DNA from: Cyanophora paradoxa
Lineage: Eukaryota > Glaucocystophyceae > Cyanophorales > Cyanophoraceae
Assembly: GCA_004431415.1 (NCBI GenBank)
Contig: QPMI01000520.1
Span: 492,025 to 556,024, forward strand
Length of the DNA stretch: 64,000 nucleotides
Reading direction: 5' to 3'
Shown piece by piece: positions 1-7,524 of this stretch (positions within the stretch are counted from its first letter, which is position 1; the number at the start of each line of letters is the position of its first letter). The translations under genes were made by a program, and so were the position numbers. The notes under the pieces were generated by a model that worked only from the letters and a program-made list of their open reading frames with translations, was not told where the DNA came from and ran no database searches.

Positions 1-1998
1 CTCAATAAATTCGTATTGATCCGCATCACTGATCTGTTCTATCGCGACCCTCGTATGCTTTAACATCGCGTCCCACGATAGTCCCGGTGCGCTCACATAA
101 TGCGTGGGATCCAGACCGTATTGCTCATGTGCGAGCATACTGAATTTACCGAATTTTACCATGAGATCATTAACATCGGACGCCTGAAAATCCATGAAAT
201 TCGAGGCGTCTATAAACTTGTAAAGTCCCCACTGTAAAGAGAGATACTCGTCGAAATTCTTACTTAGGATCTCGACCCGCAGCTTATCGTCTTGCTGTGC
301 GATTTTCCTGAATATAGCATGCCCGCACTCGTCCATCCGATCAATGACCACGGCTACTTTCGTTTGCTTTGAGATCCTCCTGTGTAAATTGCATTTTCGG
401 CAAGCTTTCCCTATATAATCGCCGCTTTGGTGACAGTGATCGCGCACAGGGAAGTTTTCGTGGGTAAACCGCTGATTGCATATATAGCAGTGCTTGGTGA
501 TTTTATAGGCTTGCTTTTGCGCCTCTGTGAGCGGAATCATAGGTGTATTGGTAAATAGGGTATTAAGCATCTCGCGGCACAGTTCCCCTAACGTGGTAAA
601 CATCTGTCCCAGCGGATCCACGCCCTCGAATTCGTGATTTTCAACATGAGAGCCCATAACAACATTAAGTGCCACCGACTTTACCTCTCGCTTGGTTCGA
701 TTTGGTTCATTAGGAACCGGCACCGACTCCATCTCTACCTTGCAGTAGCAGACAGTAGGAAGCCACACCATTTTCCTTAGGTGTTGCAGTCCGAAAGTAA
801 TAAAGCTTCCGGGCTCCGGGCATTTACCTTTACTCAGCCGCCAATCGATACAGCGATTAGAGTCGGTGTGGCTATCGAGTTTCTCCTGTGATCTAAACCG
901 GGACAAACAGGTTTCGCAGTAGAAAATGCGCCCGTCGTTTGCTTTATCAAAGGTGGTCTTTAAGAGGCGGCTCAGTGACATTATCGTAATATAGTGACCC
1001 TGTCCGTTTGCGTCCTCGATCAGCAGCAGGTTTACCTTCGATTTACGACGCGGATTACTTGACATGTGCAGTGGATAAAAGGTTTGGGTCGCATTGTCGG
1101 CGCCATATATATTAATTGACAGCTCGGGATTATTGTCCTCGAAACGATCTATTAATGCAGCATCGCAAGCCACCGGGAAATTAATGCCTGAGAAGTCCAG
1201 CTCAGTCATCCACCGCCTATATTGGAACGGATCATTACGTTTGTGTCTGTTTATGTCGTTTCTGTGCAGCCATGCGAGGATAGCGTAATTAAAGCAGTCG
1301 TGACCATCGATATTCTTAATATTTACTGTGGCTCGCTTTAATCCAATCCATTCGGGGGTCTCAATGTAGCAACCGCCCATCGGCGCATATGACAAAACGG
1401 CGACATGTAGCTTATCTAATTTACTGAGCCGGTAGCTGTCAACCTGTATCATCTGTTCATTCATTTGCTGAGCTACACCCACTAACTCAGTGAGAATATT
1501 GCGCGACCTTGTGATTACGAAATAATCGCTGTATATGTGTTTGGTGATAAAAACGTTAGGATCACTCACTTTTACGTATCGGCAGATGAAAGTAAGTCGC
1601 ACCTTAATAGCTTTCAGTTCATCCAGCCTTTCTTTCAGCCGCCCAGGCAGATTTGCAGCGATGGTAGTGAGAAATTCCACCGGATCTAAGATTATCTGTT
1701 CATCCGCCTTATAGCTATACCAGGCGTATGCTTTATTCATTGCAAAACCGTCTTCCTCATCGGGTTCTATGACGGCTAAGCGCCGCCCTTCGGTATAGAA
1801 GCGCTCCACATTTTCCAGGCGATTGTAGAGCTCGTCGGCAATATTCGCAAGGTTAGCTAAGCGGGGTTTTCGATCTAAGATCGCCGCCCTCCGATCGTAT
1901 TCGGCTTCGGTGATCTCCCCAGTGACTAAAAGACTACCTAACAAGCCTAATATTTCGTCCTTTTTCTCTTTTATAAGGCGATTAGTTTGGCGGGGCAT
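1..1998 (-). CDS. Protein-primed family B DNA polymerase (pPolB), N-terminal 666 residues, cut by the left edge
   Basis: An open frame starts at the ATG complementary to 1996-1998 and stays open to base 1, so the polymerase palm and C-terminus lie outside the window. Seen: a DGHDCFNYAILAWL block (residues 231-244), a C2H2-like finger (about 359-383), a Cys/His cluster of endonuclease VII type (about 503-537, CYIC, RDHCH, CRKCN) and the block YGLDPTHYVSAPGLSWD (627-643). The same order occurs in DNA polymerases of Polintons, Polinton-like viruses and related elements, which replicate linear DNA from a terminal protein. The exonuclease part looks shortened: FIDASNFM (595-602) is followed almost at once by FQASDV. 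It is divergent to the RING gene at 2129. Family assignment is strong; loss of proofreading is inference. Confidence 0.9.
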   Translation of the reverse strand, partial: MPRQTNRLIKEKKDEILGLLGSLLVTGEITEAEYDRRAAILDRKPRLANLANIADELYNRLENVERFYTEGRRLAVIEPDEEDGFAMNKAYAWYSYKADEQIILDPVEFLTTIAANLPGRLKERLDELKAIKVRLTFICRYVKVSDPNVFITKHIYSDYFVITRSRNILTELVGVAQQMNEQMIQVDSYRLSKLDKLHVAVLSYAPMGGCYIETPEWIGLKRATVNIKNIDGHDCFNYAILAWLHRNDINRHKRNDPFQYRRWMTELDFSGINFPVACDAALIDRFEDNNPELSINIYGADNATQTFYPLHMSSNPRRKSKVNLLLIEDANGQGHYITIMSLSRLLKTTFDKANDGRIFYCETCLSRFRSQEKLDSHTDSNRCIDWRLSKGKCPEPGSFITFGLQHLRKMVWLPTVCYCKVEMESVPVPNEPNRTKREVKSVALNVVMGSHVENHEFEGVDPLGQMFTTLGELCREMLNTLFTNTPMIPLTEAQKQAYKITKHCYICNQRFTHENFPVRDHCHQSGDYIGKACRKCNLHRRISKQTKVAVVIDRMDECGHAIFRKIAQQDDKLRVEILSKNFDEYLSLQWGLYKFIDASNFMDFQASDVNDLMVKFGKFSMLAHEQYGLDPTHYVSAPGLSWDAMLKHTRVAIEQISDADQYEFIE

Positions 1999-2128
1999 CT
2001 TTTACTCTAAGGGAACATTTTAATTTCGGGAAAGGACGCGTTCAAAAAATGTGGAAACATATTTAAGGACATCTCAAAAAATGACACGGAGGAAAACATT
2101 TTATGTGTATCAGATATAGAGAAACACA
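1999..2128. promoter_or_regulatory. Divergent intergenic region between pPolB and the RING gene
   Basis: These 130 AT-rich bases separate two divergent start codons and must hold both promoters. Short A-tracts and a TATTTAAG word are visible near 2060. The TTTCTC motif found upstream of other element genes is not clearly present here. Confidence 0.35.
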
Positions 2129-2623
2129 ATGAATACCCAAGAGATAATAGAATATTGTAAGACACTTACAAATATTCCCGTAACAGAAGCAACAAAAGAA
2201 TGCACAGACAAGAACTATCTCAAATGGGAAAAGAAGAATGCCCGTAAGAAGGTAATCTTTGTTATATCACAAACGCGTAAACATCAGGACATGTTTTTAC
2301 ATCTTAATATGGCTTCCCAGTTTTACCATCCTCGTAGGCAGCACATATGCGCATTGGTTTACAAAGGATATAAAATGTTAATACCACTTGACATTACGAA
2401 AGAGAAATGCATTGAGGTAATACAAAATGTTATATCGGGCTTTTCTAAAAAACAAGATGGGGAAGTTAAGTGTGTGATTTGTTTAGAGGTTATAGAAACG
2501 GAAGATTTAGCTTGTGTGCAGTGCAATAGTTCTGTGTGTGAATCTTGTATATCCGAAATGACTTATAAACAACGTTTTTCCTGTCCAGTTTGTCGTATTG
2601 AGAGTTTGCAACAATACCATTAA
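2129..2623 (+). CDS. RING-type zinc-finger protein, 164 aa
   Basis: The first about 110 residues are unrecognised. The C-terminal 42 residues hold eight cysteines in RING order: CVIC (115-118), C129 and C132, C137 and C140, and CPVC (152-155), followed directly by Arg. Cysteine replaces the usual histidine at the third or fourth position, so this is an all-Cys variant. Such fingers usually act as E3 ubiquitin ligases or adaptors, and single-finger versions are frequent in large and mid-size DNA viruses of eukaryotes. It is intron-free and stands on the opposite strand to the polymerase and most replication genes. A role in manipulating the host ubiquitin system is inference from the fold. The start is the first ATG after the divergent promoter. 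Confidence 0.75.
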   Translation: MNTQEIIEYCKTLTNIPVTEATKECTDKNYLKWEKKNARKKVIFVISQTRKHQDMFLHLNMASQFYHPRRQHICALVYKGYKMLIPLDITKEKCIEVIQNVISGFSKKQDGEVKCVICLEVIETEDLACVQCNSSVCESCISEMTYKQRFSCPVCRIESLQQYH

Positions 2624-2633
2624 TTGCAAGTGC

Positions 2634-2870
2634 CTAAGTTAGCTTTGTGACACTTCTTACCGTTAGTCTTACGTTTTCGGGCAGCTCTATTGTCAGTTGC
2701 ATAGTGTCAGATTTGATAACATGGGTTTTTGTCTTTTTACCACGGCAATTCGGGTAGTAACCGAATATTCGCCTGAAAAGATCCTGTGTGGCTTCAATAT
2801 CCATGGTCGCGGTTTGAGTGATCTCGTCCGCAGTCAGGGCGTGCGTATAGGTAGGTCTGATAGCGGTCAT
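2634..2870 (-). CDS. Small hypothetical protein, 78 aa
   Basis: No known family recognised. The frame can be read from 2894 only with a non-ATG codon; the first ATG is at 2868-2870, giving a product starting MTAIRPTYTHAL. It contains a short basic stretch (CRGKKTKTH) and ends in alternating hydrophobic residues suggestive of beta strands. It converges on the RING gene with a 10-bp gap between stop codons. The palindromic repeat array at about 2,930-3,231 lies directly upstream of its start. It is open and fits the dense element layout, but its length makes it only moderately certain. Confidence 0.5.
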   Translation of the reverse strand: MTAIRPTYTHALTADEITQTATMDIEATQDLFRRIFGYYPNCRGKKTKTHVIKSDTMQLTIELPENVRLTVRSVTKLT

Positions 2871-2929
2871 TGTGTTGTCAGTATATACAATCAAAGGAAG
2901 GCTTATATACCTTAATCATATTTTGAGAA

Positions 2930-3231
2930 TGGCACGATATACAGTATACAAAATAATAAACTACTTAATTAATATAATAAACTACATGAAACTACTTGAC
3001 TTTCCTTGCAAAACTACGCAACTTGAAACCAAAACTACGCACTTAATACCAAAACTACGCAACTACGCAACTTTTGCGCTTTTCAGAATTTTTGCCGCCC
3101 CGACCTTCAAACCTTTTGCAGAAAGTTGCGTAGTTGCGTAGTTTTGGTATTAAATGCGTAGTTTCCAGTATTAAATTGCGTAGCTTCGCTATGTAGTTGC
3201 GTAGTTACTAAAAAATGATGTAGTTATTAAT
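2930..3231. repeat. Palindromic GCGTAGTT array, copy 1 of 3
   Basis: AAACTACTT-type words are followed by ACTACGCAA words, then the same words inverted (TTGCGTAGT). The core is an inverted repeat with 43-bp arms at 3032-3074 and 3122-3164 (one mismatch seen by eye) around a 47-bp AT/C-rich spacer. Further single copies flank it. Near-copies lie at about 20,480-20,790 and 20,910-21,215. It sits between the helicase stop codon and the small gene at 2870. Symmetric iterated words fit a replication origin, a binding site for an element protein, or a transcription terminator/enhancer; none is shown. Confidence 0.85.
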
Positions 3232-3245
3232 TGTTTCCGTGTCGC

Positions 3246-5660
3246 TTATGCTTCAATATCGTCCTCATCTTCGTCTTCGAACTGTGTCTTGGCGATCTTA
3301 GTGAGCCCCTTATAAACTCGCTTCGACTTCCCTTTAATTGTAGTCACAGTCGATTCAATCTTGAATGTTTCGAGCACTTTGTTACTGATAGTGCGAGTGG
3401 TAACCTTTGTCTTGATATCGTAGCTTCGCATCATTTCCGCGCAAGCTTTGAATACCTCATCGCAGGCAACATGGGCGCCCTTCTCATCTGATGGTTTGTA
3501 GTTTTCGCGCAGATAGGAACCCAGCTTATCGCTGTCGTCGAGGTATTTGGCGCTATGCTCGATGACAGATTGCGGCGGGTTTTGCAGGATCTCTTTAACT
3601 TTGCCAGTAGCGAGCATATCGATGAGAATCTGAATATTTGCCCGCTTGTATTCATTTTTCTCGTCGCCCTCAAACATTTCCATGAGGGTTTCGTCCGCTT
3701 TCTTCTCTCCGGCTTTGGGATTAGGTGAGTAAACAGAGCGGAATGGGATCGATCGGAACCGACGCTTAATAGCTTTGTCGGGCTTTTCGATTTCCAGATT
3801 ATTGTTGCACAGGATCACCATAGTAAACCGAGGCTTGAAATCAATAGGATCCTTGAAAAGTCCTCGGGCTGTGCAGAGCTCGCCACCTGTCAGTGTCTTC
3901 ATCATACCGCATAGAAGCTTGTCGCCATCATTAGGTTCGTTTGCATGGGTGAGCCGGACACCTTGCTTATTAGCAAGCTCGGGAATCGGGCTATTTGCTT
4001 TGTGGACTTGTGTGAGCAAAGTAATGCTAATCGGGCGACCATAATCGCCGAATGTCTCTTGCATAAACGTTTCAATCACACTCTTTCCATTAGCACCGAC
4101 GCCTGTGAACAGATAGAACGTTTGCAGGTCGGTTTTACCTGTGAGTGCATATGCATAGAGGCTGATCAGGTAATTGTAGAGTTCCATATCTCCGCCACAG
4201 ATATCCAAATAAATGTCTTTCAGTCTTTTAACCTTCTCCTGATCCACTTCCTCGCTATAATCAAAGCCGACAGTCTTGCTCACCATATCTTCCATCGTCC
4301 CCTTGCGGAAAGTCATATTATTTAGATCAAACACGCCATTGGTAAACCCCACAATATTGGGAACTGTGTCCAGAGTCGCCATAAAGTCATCGTCTTGCAG
4401 CTGTGTGATAATATGCGGTTCCAGCGACTTTTGATACGGTGTATTCTGAATCCTCTTGTGAATTGCCAGCAACATGTTGGCGCTCTTCTCAGCTTTTTCC
4501 TTCACAAGATCATCTCCACTTGCCCTGAGAGCATTGGAAAGATGATAGCCCGCCCTCTTAGAGAACCACTGTGCCACATGCTCGGGGATCTTAGAAAGTA
4601 ACGACTTCTCCGTTTTATCATATTTCCAGATACCATTTTTGGGGTTAAGGTTAAACCAGACCTTATTTGAATATTTCGTGGTCGCTTTCAGGATCTTGGC
4701 GCAGATAATTGCAACAGGATAATGGGCACCTTCAACTGAAACGGTCTTGTCAATGAGAGTATTAATTTCTAAATGGTGCTTCTCTTCCTCAGTCAGCTCT
4801 ATGTTAACAGAGAACTCTTTCGGCTCGCAGTTCTCGCTATAACTTTTCACAATATACTCATTATAATTGCCATCTCGCTTTTTCTTCACCCACCAGTTAT
4901 TGGAATCGTGGGATTCATCGCAGCAGGGACACAGGAACCCCTTGTTAGCCGAATTAAAGTCAAAGCCCTCATCGCGGCGTGCATAGATGTTTGGGAATAG
5001 GAACCCCATGCCACACAGTCCGGCAATAATAGCGGCTTCGGTATTATCCTTGCTCGAATTTCCCGCTTTCGGCTGTGGATTATTGGCATGCTTGTAATCG
5101 TAGTTCTCGATAATCCATTTACGGAAAGCGTCAGAGGGCTCATTGAACTTGCACGACGGTGCCCACGGCTTAATTACCCAGGTCTTGTTAGGGCTCGGGC
5201 ATACATTGAGAAGTCCCGCAGTGCCAGTGCCAGTGATGGTTTTGAGGTCGACCTTCTTGTATCCCTTAAAAGCCGGCGCGCTATCTGTGATTTTCAGCTT
5301 ATCAAACTCATCAGGGCGTCGAAAGAATACATGGTAGCCCTTTCGAGTCTTTTCGAGCGGCTGATGGGCATCGAAATCACCGGGAAACATCTCAACGAAT
5401 TTCTGATACGTTTCCTCATCGTCGAAATCAACGACCATCATCGAATTCGACAGCAGAATGCCCCAATTAGTGAACTCGTTGGAAGCAAAGGCTTCGTCGT
5501 ATCTTCCCCAGTTCCAAACACCGCCTTTATGGGTGTAGGCGGGCTTTTTAACCTCGTCTTTCATGGGAATAATCGTGTTTTTCGACAAGGTCTCATCGCC
5601 ACGCAGCCAATCAGCGAGCTCTTGGAGTAAAGTCTTTTGTTTCAACGTCATCTTCGCCAT
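3246..5660 (-). CDS. D5-like bifunctional AEP primase and SF3 helicase, 804 aa
   Basis: The N-terminal part has archaeo-eukaryotic primase motifs: VVDFDD (76-81), KTRKGYHVFF (104-113) and VDLKTITGTGTAGLL (137-151). A CPCC zinc knuckle (244-247) follows. The middle has the D5-type NGVFDL block (441-446). The C-terminal superfamily 3 helicase has Walker A GVGANGKS (520-527), an acidic Walker B region LTHANEP (570-576), sensor motif VILCNN (615-620) and an arginine-finger region RRFRSIPF (633-640). Such proteins unwind and prime DNA in large DNA viruses, virophages and Polinton-like viruses. Length is normal and the frame intact. The start is the first ATG, with a second Met four codons in. The promoter-like motif at 5684-5698 lies 24 bp upstream. 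Coexistence with a protein-primed polymerase is notable. Confidence 0.95.
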   Translation of the reverse strand: MAKMTLKQKTLLQELADWLRGDETLSKNTIIPMKDEVKKPAYTHKGGVWNWGRYDEAFASNEFTNWGILLSNSMMVVDFDDEETYQKFVEMFPGDFDAHQPLEKTRKGYHVFFRRPDEFDKLKITDSAPAFKGYKKVDLKTITGTGTAGLLNVCPSPNKTWVIKPWAPSCKFNEPSDAFRKWIIENYDYKHANNPQPKAGNSSKDNTEAAIIAGLCGMGFLFPNIYARRDEGFDFNSANKGFLCPCCDESHDSNNWWVKKKRDGNYNEYIVKSYSENCEPKEFSVNIELTEEEKHHLEINTLIDKTVSVEGAHYPVAIICAKILKATTKYSNKVWFNLNPKNGIWKYDKTEKSLLSKIPEHVAQWFSKRAGYHLSNALRASGDDLVKEKAEKSANMLLAIHKRIQNTPYQKSLEPHIITQLQDDDFMATLDTVPNIVGFTNGVFDLNNMTFRKGTMEDMVSKTVGFDYSEEVDQEKVKRLKDIYLDICGGDMELYNYLISLYAYALTGKTDLQTFYLFTGVGANGKSVIETFMQETFGDYGRPISITLLTQVHKANSPIPELANKQGVRLTHANEPNDGDKLLCGMMKTLTGGELCTARGLFKDPIDFKPRFTMVILCNNNLEIEKPDKAIKRRFRSIPFRSVYSPNPKAGEKKADETLMEMFEGDEKNEYKRANIQILIDMLATGKVKEILQNPPQSVIEHSAKYLDDSDKLGSYLRENYKPSDEKGAHVACDEVFKACAEMMRSYDIKTKVTTRTISNKVLETFKIESTVTTIKGKSKRVYKGLTKIAKTQFEDEDEDDIEA

Positions 5661-5683
5661 TTTCGATGTCTTTCTACCTTAAT

Positions 5684-5698
5684 GCAAGAAATTAATTT
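5684..5698 (-). promoter_or_regulatory. TTTCTT promoter-like motif of the primase-helicase gene
   Basis: On the minus strand it reads AAATTAATTTCTTGC and is followed by ATTAAGGTA before the start codon at 5660. It resembles the motif upstream of the genes starting at 6064, 7500 and 9935. Confidence 0.5.
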
Positions 5699-5842
5699 TT
5701 CTTAGGCTGATCAAATTTTGGCGAGTTGTCTTTAAATGCCCTACAAATTTTTTCCCGATGACTAAAACCGATTAGGGAGCTTGCCGATATGCATCGGAAA
5801 GCCGCTTGAAAAATAAGGAATGGATTCAGCGGCGGATTGCGT

Positions 5843-6064
5843 TTAATACTTGCGGGGTCGCCCGCGGTTTCCACTATGGATGCCCTCTTCTTGCTTGCGA
5901 CGGTAGTAATATTCTAGCGCCTTTTTCTTTTTTAATTCGCGATATTCGGGATCGTCGTTATAGCGCATCCGCTGTTTATATATATCCCTGACACGCCAGC
6001 CCGCCTTATCGAGATCTACCGGGTTCCCGTTCTTATCATACACAGTCATAGCATGCGTCTCCAT
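5843..6064 (-). CDS. Small basic protein, 73 aa
   Basis: It begins METHAMTVYDK and contains a highly charged helix with DPEYRELKKKKALEYYYRRK (about 38-57), ending in a basic tail (GRPRKY) reminiscent of an AT-hook. Short proteins with a DPEYRxxx...YY pattern occur in algal and phage genomes, and DNA or RNA binding is a reasonable guess. A strong copy of the TTTCTCAGC motif lies 19 bp upstream. The next gene upstream on the same strand has a similar DP-Y start to its charged helix. No frame damage is seen. About 180 bases to the helicase start hold only the helicase promoter. Confidence 0.6.
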   Translation of the reverse strand: METHAMTVYDKNGNPVDLDKAGWRVRDIYKQRMRYNDDPEYRELKKKKALEYYYRRKQEEGIHSGNRGRPRKY

Positions 6065-6082
6065 TGGTTTACCTTACTTTAA

Positions 6083-6099
6083 GCTGAGAAAATATTTTT
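6083..6099 (-). promoter_or_regulatory. TTTTCTCAGC promoter-like motif of the 73-aa gene
   Basis: On the minus strand AAATATTTTCTCAGC is followed by TTAAAGTAAGG and then the ATG at 6064. It is one of the best matches to the shared element motif. Confidence 0.55.
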
Positions 6100-6124
6100 A
6101 TCAGTGGTCTTTGCTATTTCTTCT

Positions 6125-6253
6125 TTAAATCATTTTCTGAGCTGTCATTTTTGTGACCGAAGCGAGCTCTTCTCTACGTTTTTTAATAGCGGCTTCCAGT
6201 GCATTTTGCGCGCGTTTCCTGTATAGGATCGCGTAGAGATCAGGGTCGGGCAT
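6125..6253 (-). CDS. Very small charged protein, 42 aa
   Basis: The frame starts at the ATG complementary to 6251-6253 and ends at TAA 6125-6127. The product starts MPDPDLYAILYRKRAQ and is predicted to be one basic amphipathic helix. Its PDPDLY start of the helix resembles NDDPEY in the 73-aa neighbour downstream on the same strand, which suggests two related small DNA-binding-like proteins. Because it is so short it could be chance; the neighbour's similarity and the tight packing between genes are the only support. Confidence 0.35.
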   Translation of the reverse strand: MPDPDLYAILYRKRAQNALEAAIKKRREELASVTKMTAQKMI

Positions 6254-6280
6254 TCGATACTATTTACCGCGAAAATTGTT

Positions 6281-6628
6281 TCAGCGATCGTATTCGCCCA
6301 AATAAAGCGGATTAATTGGCGGATATGGCGAATCAACGCGAATATGACCTTCTACGAAATTAGGGCACGACCGGCGTCTTATATAGGATACTTGCACGTC
6401 TTCTATTGCTACCTGTGGGATTATATTGGAGTCAGCGGGCACAGGCGAGGGCGATCGAGATCGGGGACGATCGTGATTATCGCTGTGGTTGGAATATACA
6501 GATAATCGCCTTCCTCCATTATCCTCGTCCGAAATGTCAACCTCTACGGTTGTGTCGCAGCAGGAGTTGTGGCACGTGCTTGTGAAATGCAGGTGAAACA
6601 TCTCAATGCATTGCGTGATGAAATTCAT
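6281..6628 (-). CDS. Hypothetical protein with Cys/His cluster and Ser/Arg-rich middle, up to 115 aa
   Basis: No known family recognised. The N-terminus contains CHNSCCD within a Cys/His-rich stretch. The middle is low-complexity (RPRSRSPSPVP) and the C-terminus has RRRSCPNF. The longest frame starts at 6628, but a second Met at 6601 would avoid overlap with the divergent gene that starts at 6606 or 6618, so 106 aa is the more likely product. The RSRSPSP stretch could be phosphorylated by host kinases; that is inference. Confidence 0.5.
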   Translation of the reverse strand: MNFITQCIEMFHLHFTSTCHNSCCDTTVEVDISDEDNGGRRLSVYSNHSDNHDRPRSRSPSPVPADSNIIPQVAIEDVQVSYIRRRSCPNFVEGHIRVDSPYPPINPLYLGEYDR

Positions 6629-6857
6629 AGATCCTAATATTGCACAACGTATTAAATATTGGAGAAAAGAAAAGGGAATGAGGGTGTTACTTGCTCGTGT
6701 GTTCCCATACGAATTAGTCGACCTTATAATGGTGTTTGTGGAGCCGACCTGTCCCTATTGCAAGGGAATTCATATTAAGACCCGCTCTAAATACGGGCGG
6801 ATTCATTTATGTTTGAACGACTTGCACATTAGAAGCGACGACGCCCACCAAACATAG
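6606..6857 (+). CDS. Small hypothetical protein with a CPYC motif, 83 aa or 79 aa
   Basis: It has no recognised family. After a basic N-terminal helix (RIKYWRKEKG) and the hydrophobic segment LVDLIMVFVE it has CPYC followed about 18 residues later by another Cys, suggesting a small zinc-binding fold. The internal Met at 6618 fits the spacing to the divergent neighbour better than the first ATG. The last 29 bases overlap the 3' end of the convergent gene at 6829-7500. It is one of few plus-strand genes in the replication half. Confidence 0.45.
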   Translation: MHCVMKFIDPNIAQRIKYWRKEKGMRVLLARVFPYELVDLIMVFVEPTCPYCKGIHIKTRSKYGRIHLCLNDLHIRSDDAHQT

Positions 6858-7500
6858 ATGACAGATTGGCACCCGGCTGTGCATGCACACCCGATGGGTT
6901 AACGAAACCGCCCGGCTTTGGTGCATTTTCAGCTATGACTGTCTCTTTTTTCTCGACTGTCTGAATATCGGGAACAGTTGCCCGCTTCTTTTCCATTTCC
7001 ACTCGAACAGCCTGTTTAATCAGCTTGCGCTGTTTGTAGTCCTTGGTAAAATCATCAAAGGCTCTCACAGTAGTGTCGTAGGTAGCCAGTCGCGCTTCCA
7101 GCACCCTAAACTTCTCCTCTAATTCCTGACCGACTTTCTCGCCCTTGGTCACATAGACAGATGCCCGCTTTTTAGGGGCTTCCATCGATGCAGGTAAAGC
7201 GGCTGTTGCTTCGGCTTTTACCACCTTATTATCGGTTAGCTTTTCGCCTGTGAGCTGTGATTCGGCGAGGGATTGATCCGCCAGCTTTCTATCAGTGGAA
7301 TCGACCGGCTCCCGCTTAGCATCCGCCTTTTGAGCACGCTCTGAAACCTTTGTATTCGGGTCAATCAGATCGAAATCTATTTGGTCAGAAGCGGCAGCAC
7401 CGCCAGTGCGACCAGCATCCTCCGCAGGATTAATCTTGCCAGCGACAACAGCGCTTTGATCTTCCATTTGGATCGCTTTCCGCGAGTTCTTGGGTGGCAT
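6829..7500 (-). CDS. Hypothetical Lys/Glu/Ala-rich protein, 223 aa, just downstream of the packaging ATPase
   Basis: The sequence is hydrophilic and probably disordered over residues 1-110, followed by a likely coiled coil (about 115-170, rich in Glu, Lys, Arg and Leu) and a tail ending SSMFGGRRRF. No family recognised. It follows the ATPase and major capsid genes on the same strand, separated by 23 bp from the ATPase stop, and has its own promoter motif at 7511-7524. The position suggests a virion-associated or assembly protein, for example a core or scaffold protein. That function is inference only. Confidence 0.65.
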   Translation of the reverse strand: MPPKNSRKAIQMEDQSAVVAGKINPAEDAGRTGGAAASDQIDFDLIDPNTKVSERAQKADAKREPVDSTDRKLADQSLAESQLTGEKLTDNKVVKAEATAALPASMEAPKKRASVYVTKGEKVGQELEEKFRVLEARLATYDTTVRAFDDFTKDYKQRKLIKQAVRVEMEKKRATVPDIQTVEKKETVIAENAPKPGGFVNPSGVHAQPGANLSSMFGGRRRF

Positions 7501-7510
7501 TTATCATTAT

Positions 7511-7524
7511 GCGAGAAATTTATT
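7511..7524 (-). promoter_or_regulatory. AAATTTCTCGC promoter-like motif of the 223-aa gene
   Basis: On the minus strand AATAAATTTCTCGC lies 10 bases upstream of the start at 7500 and touches the stop codon of the ATPase gene. Confidence 0.5.

Noticed and set aside
2930-3231. CRISPR array
   Set aside because: The repeated words are 8-10 bases, occur in both orientations and have no spacers of regular length.
3246-5660. Several plus-strand frames of 60-180 aa inside the helicase gene
   Set aside because: They are antisense shadows of an intact 804-aa gene with clear catalytic motifs.
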